From Stachybotrys elegans (Eukaryota > Ascomycota > Sordariomycetes > Hypocreales > Stachybotryaceae): a DNA stretch of 64,000 bases. Position 1 is the first letter of the stretch; every line of letters starts with the position of its first letter. The position numbers and the translations under genes were made by a program. Shown in pieces: positions 42,791 to 56,308 of the stretch. The stretch lies in contig JAGPNK010000002.1 in the NCBI GenBank assembly GCA_020746835.1, positions 1,798,001 to 1,862,000 on the forward strand. The letters are read 5' to 3'. The notes beneath the pieces were generated by a model. That model did no database searches, was not told the origin of the DNA, and saw nothing but the letters and a program-made list of their open reading frames with translations.

Positions 42791-45700
42791 TCATTTTTTT
42801 TCTATTTTTTTTTCTTTCTATTTTTCTTTTTTAACGATGGAACCGGGTACCAGAGCTACTTCAATCTACGACTCCACACAAGTATGGGGCGTTGCCTATT
42901 GCTCAGCATTATATCATACGCCTCCATTTGACCGCGACAGGAACCTGGGACTTTTAGGCCTTGGGGACGACACTGAACACCCTCAGGACCCTAGCCTTTT
43001 CACAGCAATTCAAAAGAAGAAACTCCACCATTCTCCAGCACCACCACGCCCCGGCCTCTAACGCTCATCTACGGAGATAGCCTCGCCGCCTAACCTTCTT
43101 TCGTATCAAGTCTCCTTGGGCGGAGGCTGCGTCAGCCTATCAGAACTCTCGGAGCACGTCCGGCTCAATCTCCTTAGAGCTTCAGGAACTGCCTGGGTTC
43201 ATCCAAAAACAAGAAAATATCCCCAGCTTGGCGTTTGAGCCAAACTACCGATCCAGACCCGTTAGTCGCAGTTTTGACGCCCAGCTGAACCAGTCCCTTT
43301 TGCTTCACTTAAAACCTTCTTCTCCTTACCTGAATCTGGTGACCCATGCAGAAGCTCGTCGAAATACCACTAAAGATCCCCGAGAGTCGGCCTAACTACA
43401 ATCAGAAAGTGCTCAGGCATACTCGGTGTCGAGATGGCTGCCCGCCACGATGAAAGCTCACATGAATACTAATTAACAAGCATACGAAATGCCGCAGATC
43501 CTCCCCGTTCTCTGTATGAGTGAAAACAGAATCGCGAGAAGAGGAAATGGCATTACCAGCACAGTTTGGCTCCTTTCGAGCATGACTCGGCGTTCTCATG
43601 GATGCCGCCCATCCATGTCATTTTAAACTTTCTGGAGTACCTGCCACAAGACTCCATACTCTCTGTATGGAACGAAATCTGGGTACGCTCATTTGGCACT
43701 CCCCAAACTGAGCTCCCTCCTCGGGTGGGCGATGTAAGGTCATGCAATCTGCCCTTTGGGAGCACAAAGACTCCCGCAGCTACTAGACTACTTAAAAGCT
43801 TGCTTACCATGTTAGTGTTATGGCATGGCAGCACGGAGTACTTCCTCGAGAGATTCATGTCCTGCCCTCGCCCACCACTATGATAACTGCACCAAACGAT
43901 CGTCATCTGCCTGGCAGCGACACCCTAACAGCCTCTCAACTCTATTTCACGCTGTCTGGAAGTGCCGAAAGAACTTCACACAGCCATACAGTGCGGGAAT
44001 GGTTCGTTTACTAGCTCTTAGCGATGCGTGTTCCGGCACAATTTGGGCTGGGATCCTATTTTTACCGTTATTTCCCTGTCTTATACCCACAGGGCCAGGG
44101 TGCAGGAGACATTACAACTGGATGCTACCGTACCATGGCTCGGGGGGCCCCGTGCTGTGCTGTGTCAAGCCAAAAGGCATTTTGCCGATCTCACTCATCG
44201 CATCGATCTCATGCAGTCATCCGCATTTCTCTGGATTGGTTCAAGATAGGGTGCGTTGTGTACCTGTGCAAAATGTATCCGAAGCCCTCTCGATCGCCGA
44301 CACGGTTCGGGACCGCTATTCTCGGTCATCCTTGGAGGAGGATAACCCCTATTCGAGTAAACTGAGCACCAGATACGAATCCCTCTACCAGCTGTTTGGT
44401 GGACGATCCAGCAGGTGTTTGACGCCGGGTTCCATAATTGGGTGGTCTCTGGGTACGAGATCCTGCCAAATGGGCAGCATCGCATATCTGAGCCCACTCA
44501 CATACCCCAGCCTTCCATCATCTGCACTGGAGACTGGGCGCTTCCAATGAACGATTGGTGTGGCATGAGGGATTACTTGGGATGAGACTTGGCCAAGCCG
44601 ACAATCACTATTCGCCGCCACCACTCATATCTCCGCATCGCCTTCCAATGGTCTTGCAGCTGTCATTTGATACGCCTTCCTCTCAGAAGCACCGTACATT
44701 CTCTCCTTTGCTACGGCAGTAGCTAATGGGCTGACCAGCAAAAGGACCGGATTTTCTACTACCAACATTCCTTCTCCTTGGCCACACGTGCGGGATGTAC
44801 AACAAGTGGATCAGCCGTGGGTGACTGGGGCGTCGATGAGGGCCTTTTGCGGATCCGATAGCTTTCTCCTGCAGGCATGACATCTTGACTGGCCCGAAAA
44901 TACCAATTCAGGACATGTGCCACAGACAGCGAAGGCAAATCTCTGGCTGCGATCCTCCAAGCCCGTATCAGGTCTCGCTCATCTGTCCTGTTGCTTACGA
45001 TTACGGCGCAGCCTGGAAGCGCCACAAGTTCCGACTGGCTGGGAGTGGCCAACACGGCGTGGGGTCTCTGATTTGACAGGCCCAACAAGCATAAGCCCAC
45101 AAACCCTTCTGTCATTGACAGCCAGTCAAGATGAGCCGACGGGTGATCGGGGAGGAGCCGCCCGTATCCTTTGGCAGGCAGCATGTCAGCATCTTAAGCT
45201 GAAAGCACGAATCGTCCGGGATTACAGACTCTGGAAAGACATCACAAGACTCACGCCCCCCCCCCCCCCCCCCCCTTCCATCTCCTTCCCTCCAAGCTTC
45301 AGGCGAGGCGTGGTAGGTAAAGTTCAGAGGCAAGCATCTGGCGGTGTCCCCCTACCAGGTATTTGCATATGTCACAATGTACGGATACATACTGAGCCTT
45401 CGCTTCCGCTCCCCGACGTGGATAGCGGAAACTCCACCATACCCATAGGCGAAAACTAAGGTACTATGTGTTCTTTGAACAAAAAGCCGGCATTGTATCC
45501 AGCGTGAAGAAAGAAGGCAGGTTGACGCGCAACTCGCCGATGACTTACGCCGCCGACGCGTCCGTCCGCCTGCGACTTGGCACAGCTCATCGCTCCACCC
45601 ACCCCCTCCCCTTACAGACACACAGCAAATGTCAGACGAGTGGGATGGCCGCTCTCCCCAGTCTTACTTTGCTTGCTACACTCCAGTCATTGGGGGATCG

Positions 45701-48700
45701 GGTAACAGCCGCTCACTAGGAAAGAATGGCTGAGCGTGGACGCAGCAAAAGAGGGTGGGAAATCGGAGCGTAAACGACGGGGACGGGGGGGGGAATGCGC
45801 AAAAGGACCGCCCCCAGGACGCCAATTTCAGCCCAGAGCCCACTTGCAGGTCTTCATGCACAGCGGCCGTTACCAGGTTACCTATCCGTACATCACGGGG
45901 AACCAAACATTCCGAAAACAAGATGCGACACCTTGGTGGGTATTTGTGCGAGTCTATCTCATCCCGTGGCCCTGTGTAGCTTTGTTGAACCGCAAGGGCA
46001 TCTCTTCCTGTCAGCCCCCCGGAGATGTCCTGATGGACCATGACCCCCCATCATGTCATGCCGAGCGTCTTGTGTGCGTGCTGACTGCTCACTCGCCCCC
46101 CCGCCAACTCGCACACATACACGAAGCTCGAGTAGGCGCAGCACTGCAGCGTGTCCCCCGGTCAATCAAAGGATTCTGCCCGACGTCGGACGAAGCGATT
46201 CTTAGAGACATCACAGCGCATCAGAAGACCCTTGCCGATTGACGAGGTCTGGAAGTGGATATGGATGGATTCATGGCCTTCGATCGAATGGGTCTGCGGA
46301 AGCATCAGATCGGCCCACTATTTACGCATCCGCCCTTCAAATCACTGCCATGATCCAGATCATCAGTGTGAGCATACTTCCTTGGATGTTATGGGTTACA
46401 CGGCCAGCATATCTTGTCATATACTTCATTCAGCCTCCTCAAGGATAGCACGCCACTAAACCGTTTTAGAGGGGTAGCAAGACGGCCACAAGACATGGCC
46501 AAACGCCGCCTCGCTCAATAACCAACAATCAGCGAACCGCAGAGCCACGTCTTCGACAGTCTGAAAAGCGGAGTATGTGATGATACATGATAGCTTCGTG
46601 TGGGCGGTCAGTGTCTGTCTGCCTGTCCGTCTTGTCGAGAAAGACCGCCAGGCTGCCACAATTCATAGCCTCCTGCCGATCTAAAAAGACTCAACTGGCA
46701 CGTTTCAGCATGCCGTGTATCCTCTCAGAACAAGCAGTTTTGCTTCTTCGTTGTTTCGGGACATCGGAAATGGCATCTTCCCCGGCTGCTGGCTTCATGG
46801 CCGGCTTTACAGACACAATTGATGTCTAGCTTTCACAGAGCACATGTCTGTATTATGCCTTGAAGTTGTCCACATCTCTGCCGGCATCCGCGGCAATCTA
46901 CGTCGCCACGGAGTAAATAGATCAGCTCGCGGCTGTTGGTCTGCCCACTGCGCCGTCTGGGTGATGGCAGCAACCCGTCACATTGCGGCTGTTGGTCCGC
47001 CAGTTGGCTAGTCTATCGAGACGGCACTTGGCAAGCCTGAGATGGCAGTTATGCTCCGTGGTGCCCGCACAGTCGATGCTCACTGTTGGGCATGACTCGC
47101 AGACGACTGCCCCCCATAAGCTAAGTACATTCGCTGGCTATTCTAGCTCGGCTCTCTCAACGGTCCTGTCGAGCTCAGGAGATTCACGATTCCATTCTCC
47201 TGAGCTGTGGATATTGTGTCCGCCAACAAGACCTACCTTCGCTAGGGAGAGAGGTCTTCACGGATCTTCAGCATGCTGGCCCTCTCTTCGGGGGCGGATC
47301 TGGCCGCTAGGCCATGCGCCGCAAGAGGAATCAACATCGTGGCCAGGGAATACCGTTGTGATACTGTTCTATATCGTTGGACCTTGTCATGCTCGCCCCT
47401 CCCGAGTTGCCCCTGTCCCACGCCGCAGATGAGGCGAACCATATCATTGGCCTCTGCTCGGAGCTGAGAAGATCTCCGGCTGACCCTCGTCGCCTAGAGC
47501 CAGAGTCGGCGAGCTCAGCCTTACCGTCGATCATTGCGGCGGGGTGGATTATAGTATTTCTTAGGCTCCCCGATGAATGACTCGCCCCTCAGCTTGGGCG
47601 GCTCGTCTGGCCATCCTCTCGTTGATTGGATGAGACGGAATATACATCGAGTCCGATCCGTCAGCTGATCCTGACCGCCAGAATCCGCAGACGGACGGGA
47701 TGATGCCCAGGGATATGCTTAGGACGTCCGAGCCAGCCGTGAGCAGCCTCCCTTGCGAATGGTTCGAATACCAACAACATGGTTCAGGGGAGGCGTCAAG
47801 CTCAGGATATTATCATGCAGCTGCTCCACAACACTTATGTTCCGCTTCCGTCTTGGTACCTTGGCCAAGAGGCCATTATTGAATGGTCTTTTGGGCATTG
47901 CAAAAGAACTGCGCTTCTGGGTGCTGATTTTCAACATTGCTCCAAGACATCAGGAGGGGAGCTCTGCGAGCAACGAAAGCAGGGCCTCCGGCTGATTTGC
48001 TTTTTTGTTCAGCCGGTCACGCTTGCGAGTCTAAGAGCGCCACTGATCTCAGGGAGGGCCGTGGTCTATGCGTTGGACGACATAAACACTACTGCACGCG
48101 TGTCCCGTGCTAAAGAGACGGCTCGGACAGTTGTGTGGAACTTTGGCTTGACACTATGCCAGAACGATGCGATATCGACTCCGCGGAGCCACCCCACGCG
48201 GGAATGATCCAGGGCCGTGTAGATCACAGGGGGCACCGGCGTCCACTAGCTCATCGACGAGAGCTCGGCCGTCGTCTCTTGCTGAGACAAGCGCCCTTTT
48301 CCCCTGCCAACCACTACCTGTCCTTGGCACCTATCGTTTTGCGAGTCGAGACTTGCCTCGGGGCGGCATGCACTTAGTGCGCATGTGCTGGCTGGATCGC
48401 AGACGCAACCCGGATGACGTTTCTATGATCTATACCCATATATGTGCCCTCTCAACAGACTGGTCAAGACTCAAGCCACCGCCCGAAGGGGGTCTTCAAC
48501 CAAGGCTCCGTGCCGTGTGCTGTTAGTCCGTACTTCAGCATTGATGCCGTGGGACAACAGGGAACCAGGCAGTGAGTGGGATGGAGGATGACAGATGGTC
48601 ATCCTGGTACTGACGATTCAGCCAGACACGTTTCAAGGCGAGGGGAGGACAGCTCATGAGCTGGGCGTCGCACCAGAAGGGGACCTTGTTTCCAACCGAA

Positions 48701-49700
48701 GAGGGCGTGTGGCTAGTATCTTGACGGACGACGCACGAAGGGTCTTCGGGGACCCTGAACATACTCCATCTACACCCCTCTTGGAAAACGATGCTCACCG
48801 CCAGAGAAAAGGTGACTAAGTTGTTCACGGGACATGGACGCAGGGAACATGGGTTTGCAAGGAGGAGAAACGACAGCCCAATTCTCGGAGCAGCCAATAT
48901 GCAGTGGAGAGCACTTCGAACTACAGGTCGAGCGGAGCGGCCAATGATAGACGGCTCTCTTCTGGAAGTATGGGGAAATATCTTCTCGCTTGCCAGCACA
49001 AATCGATCTTGTCTGCGACGGTAGGGAGGCTAGAGGGATGTTAGCGGTTGATTGAGTCGTAGCCTCAACCGTGGGCACGATGGTAGTCACCGCTTCCCCA
49101 GGTCCCTGAAATTGATGGAACCGGCTCGTTTTCTACGATCCGCGATCTAGCGCCGGCGGTCCTTTCTAGGATACTTGTCGAACCGTCTCGGGGTACCTCC
49201 GAGGCTCCACGACGGTCCTGGCGTTCCATTGGTGTGATGACGGCAAGTTACGTCTCACATGGGTATCGAGGATCAATCGAATTAGACATTTTCCTATCCT
49301 GGCTTCAGCTGGACACGTTCTGGGGGGGGTCGAACACGATGAGGTGCTGATGGGTGCGACAAGGATGGTAAGGAGATTCAAGGTGTCACTGGGGGCCTGA
49401 TATGCCGCAACTGGCACGCATGGGATGGTGATTAGATCGAGTCAGCCACCGTGGAACTACTGACCCACGGGCAATGAATGTTGGGGGGGGTGCTGCGTGG
49501 GATAGCTGGCAGGTCAAAAAGAACGAGAGGGCGCAACGCCAGCCAAGAAGCAAGGTTCCCAAGACCAGGCGAGACAGGAGATTCGAGAAAACGAGGAAGA
49601 CGATGACAGTATGGGGTTCATGAGTCAGGGGCACGATGGTATCACTGCTGGCTTGTACAGCAGCTGAAAGCGCCTACTGGCATCGCGTTTGTTGAGTCGG
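42791..49700. other. Gene-free region upstream of nsdD, part 2, with coding-like debris
   Basis: No intact gene. Between 43551 and 44580 different plus-strand frames give stretches of normal amino-acid balance, one resembling an F-box-like helix (see findings), but frames break often and no domain can be named. A run of 20 C lies at 45256-45275. The rest has short open frames on both strands with no recognisable motif. It could be decayed coding or transposon DNA, or simply intergenic sequence. Confidence 0.5.
45256..45275. repeat. 20-base poly-C run
   Basis: Twenty uninterrupted C, the longest homopolymer of the window. Its length may be uncertain in the assembly. Confidence 0.9.
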
Positions 49701-52700
49701 GCTGGTCGGCTGGCCATGGCCCTCGTATCGTCACGGTGAAGCAGAGAGGGGGTTACACAGAGCACAGAGGCAGGCACTCACTGCGGAAAAGCCCGCCAGG
49801 CGTAATCTCGTTCGCCAATCTTAGATCGCAGATCTCACCCAACGATACGCGGTGACTGCATTCGGTACAACAGCAGCATGCTGGCGTGCTAAACTAAGCT
49901 GAGCAGGTGCCGCATGGGACTTCTCGACCTGGGTTAAAGGAGAAAGAAGTCATCATTTTCCATCATTAAAAGGAGGGGGGGGTGCCGCCGCTCCCCCACC
50001 CGTTGAGCCAGCTCCAGGCACACATACGTATGTATATACATACACATACGCATGTCGACGCCACAGAAGCTATGTACAGGATGCTGGGGAGCGAAGCATG
50101 TTGGTGTTGGCAAGACAGATTATGCTCTCGCCTCGCGCCAAGGCTCGCTCTCGGCGAGATCGTCCTCGAGCCTGTATCCATAAGGAGCATTACGAGGCAG
50201 GCCAATATATGTACATGCATATTTACCTCCTCGCCCTCGCGCTTCCATTTTCTATTTCCACGCCCCCTCCTCTTCTCCTCCGTCCCCACACACCATTACG
50301 TTGAAGCTCCGTCTCCCCGGCTGGGGCTGACCTGAACCCCAGTTGCCCAGCTATACGGAAAGGAAAGGAAGCTTTCAACGTACTTTGTACGGAGTACACT
50401 CTTGTACACACGCCCTCTTCCTTACTTTTTTTATCATCCTTTTTTTTCCTTCTTCGTCATCCGTCCCCCCTTTCCCCCTGTTTGGCGCCTTTTTTTTAAT
50501 AGGACTATTTACGCCCAAATGTCTCAGGTAACGGTCGATGTCATGGTTGATTTGCGCTGCTCTCGCAAGCCTTGCCGGCCGGCCGACTTGTTTTTCTTAC
50601 TTGCTTTTCTTCCGGAAGAATAACTCCTAGCGATCCCTACATATGTACATGCAGGCATACTGTTGCCTCAATAGCCACCGCGCTCTGTTGGGTGGCCACT
50701 CGCTCTGGGCCATGTCTCATTGCCTCCTGCAGCAGCCATGCCATGCTCCGCTACCGAAAGCGCCCCCGAAACTCTGTCTTAGGCCGAGACAAGACGTATA
50801 CCAAATCTCAGATGCCTGTGCTCCACGGTTTTCAGGACTTGCGAGGAGACGGGCGGCTGGGAGTCGGATCTGGTCTGGACCGCTTGGCCTATCTACGTTG
50901 CTTTGGCTGGCAGACGCCATAGCCTGGCACGGCTCAGCCGCCAAACCTTCCAACTTCGCAGCGTCGCCCGCGCAATGCTGCGGACGCTCCATGCAGTCAT
51001 AATCACACCGCTAACATGTATCAGAGACATGGTTCGGCCACCCTGACACAGGCACTGCTCATACGCACACGCACACGCACACGTACGCCTCGCCCACCGA
51101 GGAGGTGGGCTTCGTCATGGCCAACGGTAGCATCTTGGGCGTGCGGTTCTGGCGCACCACGCATCGAGAAACCCGACGCTGGCTGTGTAAGCAACGCAAG
51201 AGTGCGGGAAGCCGCTCCATCCCAGCAAGCCTAGTACGCAGTGCTCATGACTTGGGGCAGGCCGGCGTGGTCCTTCACTACTCATGCTACTCTGTAGGGT
51301 ATGCGGGTCTGTAGTGACGGTGTTGCATCCAGGGGTTTCACTGGCCGTGATGTACCGGTATCCCGTTAATCTTCTGAGTGCCAACAGTTTGGAACAGTCT
51401 GGGTATGCATTCGCATCCAAAGTGTAGTCCTGCTGCGCTCTCCCGCTGTCGTCTGTCAGCGATGTAGGCGAGTAAGTTTGCTGGCTAGGGCGCGTCGGCG
51501 ACTGCTTGATGTAAGGCCCGTAAGAAATCCGAATGTCCCTATTGGAGTGGCATCTCCTCCTGTCCTCTGAATACGCCATATTGTCGTGATCATTGTGTTT
51601 TTGGCCATGATATGAAAGGCTCATTTTGTCTGGCTTTAAGAAGGAGACTCCCCTTGGGCAAATCTGTTCACAAAGCCTTCCAATGAGTTGCGATCCGGCA
51701 AAGACGAAGAACAAGATCCCTCATCTTGTGCTTTCTCGTCCCTCTGGTATTGGTCACGTCCGCCTCTTTCCTCGTCATCTTGTAGCTGCTCTCCCGTATT
51801 CGCGCCAAGTGTCGTGACGTACATGATAGGTCTTCGGACATCATTCCAGGCTATCTACAAGCATATAAGACGTCTTGTTTGCTTCTAATGCAGCTACAAA
51901 ATGATGAAGTGTATGGGCGGCAAGGCCTCCATCCTCGGAGCTGCTTCTCACTTCATTTCGTGGTTGTGATTTCTGTTCCTTTTTACTCGACAGCGTATCC
52001 CTCTATTCCAAATACTCTCTTCCTTGTCATGATAAAGCATACGGGGGCTCTTGCTATTACTTGCAACGTTTCCCAGAAAAGTGTCACTTGGGGCACCAGA
52101 GAAGGATAGAAACAGCATCAAGTCACCAATAATCACTGTTCCTCTTACCCCCGAGGGTTCGACTAAGCAGCAAAGGTTTAAGCAGAACCACCTGTCTGAT
52201 TGCCTCTGTATATAAAGAAGATGTCGATACCGGGTTCACCGCTGGACATCACCGGTGACATGGGTGTGGTTTTCTCTCACGGTTAACAAGCTCGTCAACA
52301 CTCCCGGCCGCTTCCACGACATATGTCCGTGGCCGTCGTAAGACTATCCCGCAGCTATATATGCTTCTTATGAAGCAACCAAAAGAGCTAATTCTCTGCG
52401 GAATCATGTTCCGTCAAAGGGCTCCGACGCAGCTGCTTCTTCGAGACGGACAAGTCCATCACGATAGTCCACGGGCCTCATCGGCCTCGCAAAGACCACG
52501 TAGGCGAGGGTGAATGACAGGGGAGCAAACCGACCACCATTCTCTTTCTGTATCAAGATGGTATCAGCCTTCCTCGTTGAGTCCCAACAATATATGGGTA
52601 GTGACAAGAGTGCTGTGCTCGTGGATTCGGTCTGCCATCATTGCCAGTCTCGAATCCAGGCTCAATCCTTCGGTGTGTTATATCTGATCCCCAAAACTGG

Positions 52701-55700
52701 CATGTTGTCCATACTCATCGCCGACAAACGCCTTGTGGCGAGTAGCTGTAGTCCTTTATATATCAAGATCGAGGGTTTCGTCGCCGAAAGGCTTCCAACA
52801 AGGCTGGTGTAGACAACTTTCTGGTACAACGTCTGCCAACTTTCCCCTAGCTTATCCCCAACAGTACAGACTATTTATGGTAAGGACAGTGGCGCTTGGT
52901 ACTCGAATTTGTTGGGACAACGGCCGAGGACACTGTTCTCCATCTGAGCAAACATGACGTTGTCATGGAGGCTGTATCCGTCATCGGGGGCGCCGATGCG
53001 TCTGGTTCTTAGCCGTTTATTCTCTCTCTTATATCTGTCCCAGCGGCCTTTTTGTCACCCTTCTCTGTTTATTCGAGTTCTAGATGCCTCAGTGTTCTCT
53101 GGCTCCGGCCACTGGGTAAAGTCATATGGCAATGCCTTCATTGTCTGACTATGTTCTGATACTGTGAGCAACGGGGTAACTATCATTATCCACATGAAGT
53201 ATTCGTCCCTTCTATTTTTGTTCTTTTAAATCCGCGTGCACCTGCTCTATAATAAGAGCTTTGGGGGTTGGTTGGCATCATTGATGTGTAGGATTCGTGA
53301 GTTCATTCTATTACTTTGTAGTCCCTCCGTCTGATGAAGAGCCCTTACACTTTTGACGCTGTGGGACATGGGCCCGGTGCTTGTACCACATCTGAAAATA
53401 TGGTAATTATGGGTTTCCATGTTTTCTGGTTTGGCATTCTGGACATTGACAAGTATATCATTCTTCAACTCTGGAGTCTTTAGTAGATGTTTTATACTAC
53501 CTTGGCCGTTCAAAGCCCAACAAGCATGGGTGACATGATAAAGTGTCTATCCCTGTAGTACTCCGTACGAGCCTGCCAATATGGGACCTACTATCAGATG
53601 AACAAGATCTCTGCTATTTTTATTCTGGTCCCTTGCGCCGCAGGTTATATTTGCTTTGATGTCCTGAAGCAGCTCCTCACATTGCGAGGTATAGGGTAGC
53701 CTTCTTGTCAAGGGTCATGTCCGGACACAACAATACAAAGCCTGGCTTTGTAACTCCGAACCATGCATTTAGACATGACCTCATGTGTTATCCAATTTAA
53801 AACTCTGCCGTTGGTTTCTTCATCTTCTTTTTGCACTTCTACCAATCTCCCAGCCACGTGCCGCCCCGTTGAAGCCGTCCCTGTACCACCCACCAAGCGG
53901 CCTACCCTGGAGGCCGATGTACCCCAACTGCAACATGGCCCATTCAGGCAGGTATTCTGATCCCTCGCTCATCCTCGCATCCTCTGCGGGCGCCGCATCG
54001 GGCTTATGGGCCAATCCGTACATACCAGTCTCCTCCAGCGTCCACTTCAGATACAACCCCATGCATCCTGGGGGCCGTTTTTTAAGGCACTTGCCTAGCA
54101 TCATGGTCGATATATGATGTTGCACTGACAAGACAATCGAGCATATCGCCGCCTCCGCCGCCGCCGCCGCCGCCGCCGCCATTACACCACCAATACCACG
54201 TTGTTTCTGGCTCCCCAGCTTCTCTGGGCAAGCGGGCGGCCGAGGATACACGTAAGCAGCATACCCCCCCCAGCTCACCACTGTCCCCTTCTCCCTTGTT
54301 TGCCCTCCAGACGCATGTTTCCCCTCTTCTTCTCTTCCCGCAGGGTGGACGAAGGGATGCCTCCCCGCTACGATCGACGCACCGCCTGCTGGCCAAAGAT
54401 GAGGGCGGGCTGCCTACTCAGGCCCATGTGCCACGCGAGTCGACGTTCAAACTGCCGAACTGAGCAACTCCCGTAATACTGCACGTTTCTTCTTCTTCAG
54501 CCCCCACCACCCAGTCGACTGTCGTCTTCTCCGCCAGCCCCACTCACACGGCATCCACAGTCAACTTACGGAACACCTCTAGTACATACAGTACAGTACA
54601 TAGGTGATATATGCTCCTACCGCATGACACAAATGTACATAATACCGACTTTGTCCCTTATACGCTGCGGCATGGTTGTATACGTATATACGCATCGACC
54701 GACCTGGAGCTGATCAGCAGGGATCCGTACCACCACACGTCTTTCCCTTCTATTTATATCCATCCTCTTTTTCCCTTGGACGAAAGAGGACATTTCCCGG
54801 CAATCTCGACCAGGCCACTTCTTTCCCTCCTCTACTTTGTACATACTCCGGACAAGAAGGAGAGAAAAAAAAAACAGACCAGGGGCCCTGCCAGCCTAAA
54901 GGGAGCAGCAGCACAGACAGCGAGCTGGCGATTTTGCCTGCGTCGGTATCGTAGCTTCGTTCAGGTATGTAATATCCTGGCACCAGTGGAGTCATCCTGC
55001 CCCTGCGTGTCCTGCGTCTTCTGTGTGCCCGGCGCTCCTGAGGGCTTGTGATGGTGGTGGTGCATGGATCCTTCGAGGCGACGTTCCCTTTCCTTTCTTT
55101 TCACCTAGTCCGGTGTAAGAGCATAGTATACGGAGTAGCACGGATGCCATTCGACAAATGAATACGGCACTGGGCACACTTCTCCCACTCTACCTGCCTG
55201 CCCGCCCCCTCCCCCTTGATCTTCCCCATCTCGTAACCGCTCCATGTTGCCGATTTCTCAGATGGGCCGAAAGAAGATGAGCACGAGATGCGCCCTCCGG
55301 CCTTGCCAGCCAGCCATGTGCACCTTGCTTTGCCACTCCGGCAGCGGGCAAGATCAGCAGCAGCCTTTTGCTTGACGTACATATGTAACGCAGCCAAGCC
55401 CTGCATCCGCATGCCGTGGGCTTACTCAGCTTATAGTTATGTTCCGTTGCCTCGATACCCTACCTGGTTGGTTGGGAGTAAACAAGTAGCGGATGACGCT
55501 CGAGGTCTTGGTTGGTAAGCCAGAAACAAGATAGCAATACTGGAGAGATTGACTTGTAGCGAACTAAGGTAGGAGTAAGCCTCGTAGCAAGAAAATGGTG
55601 CAACAAAGAAACCAATCGAAGTTGAGTAAAGAGATAAAGTACAACGAGGCTCAACAGGAATGGCGTAGGTATCATAAACAGTTCAAGGATTGCTTCATCA

Positions 55701-56308
55701 TCCAGCATTTCCGTCTCCCTCGGGGGCGTCTTGCTTCTGCCGCCAGATAAAAAAAAACTCAACCCTCCTTCCCATGCCCGGGCCGCTCCCTGCTCCCGAT
55801 CCTCCCATTCGACCCCCCTCTCTCATTAGTAGCCACGTTCTGTCAGACCCAGACCCCTCAAAACTCCTTAACATCACCATCCACAAACGTCAGTCGTGCT
55901 GGTGCCGCTACCATCCACTGTCGGCGGGTGGGGCGACCATGCCGAGGCTTCGCTGTGGCCAAACGTAAGAATCTCAACCACAAGAGCACCCCCATGTGAT
56001 CCGAAATGGTCCGAGTCCTTCTTTTTTCCGTCAGCGGGAACCTCGCCCTCGTCACTGGTGCCCGATTATCACAAACGTTCCGAAATAGGACAGTCGACGT
56101 GGGTGTGCTGTGTGTGTGTGTATGCGCGTGTGTGTACACATGTATGGTGCGTTTCAAGTGCAAATGCCCGTGGTCAGCTTCTGACCCTCTCACACACCCA
56201 GGTAGGTGCCTGGTGGTTGCCACCCAGGTGCGACCAAGCTCACGGCCACGCGAGCATGCAAATGTGCGGATAAAAAGCCATGTGTGGCCCCGCTCTGGCG
56301 CTGCCAAA
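49701..56308. other. Gene-free region between nsdD upstream DNA and gna-2, with an AT-richer island
   Basis: No supportable gene. About 51.6-53.8 kb is visibly richer in A/T than the flanking genes and holds several minus-strand open frames of natural composition (near 51115-51714, 52404-52607 and 53247-53513), which I could not link into a gene. A GCC triplet tract lies at 54148-54180. TACGGAGTAC-type sequences occur at 50388-50397, 53558-53567 and 55129-55137. The last kilobase is 3' flank of the G-alpha gene. Confidence 0.5.
54148..54180. repeat. (GCC)n trinucleotide tract with one TCC interruption
   Basis: Eleven triplets, ten of them GCC. No supported gene reads through it. Confidence 0.9.
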
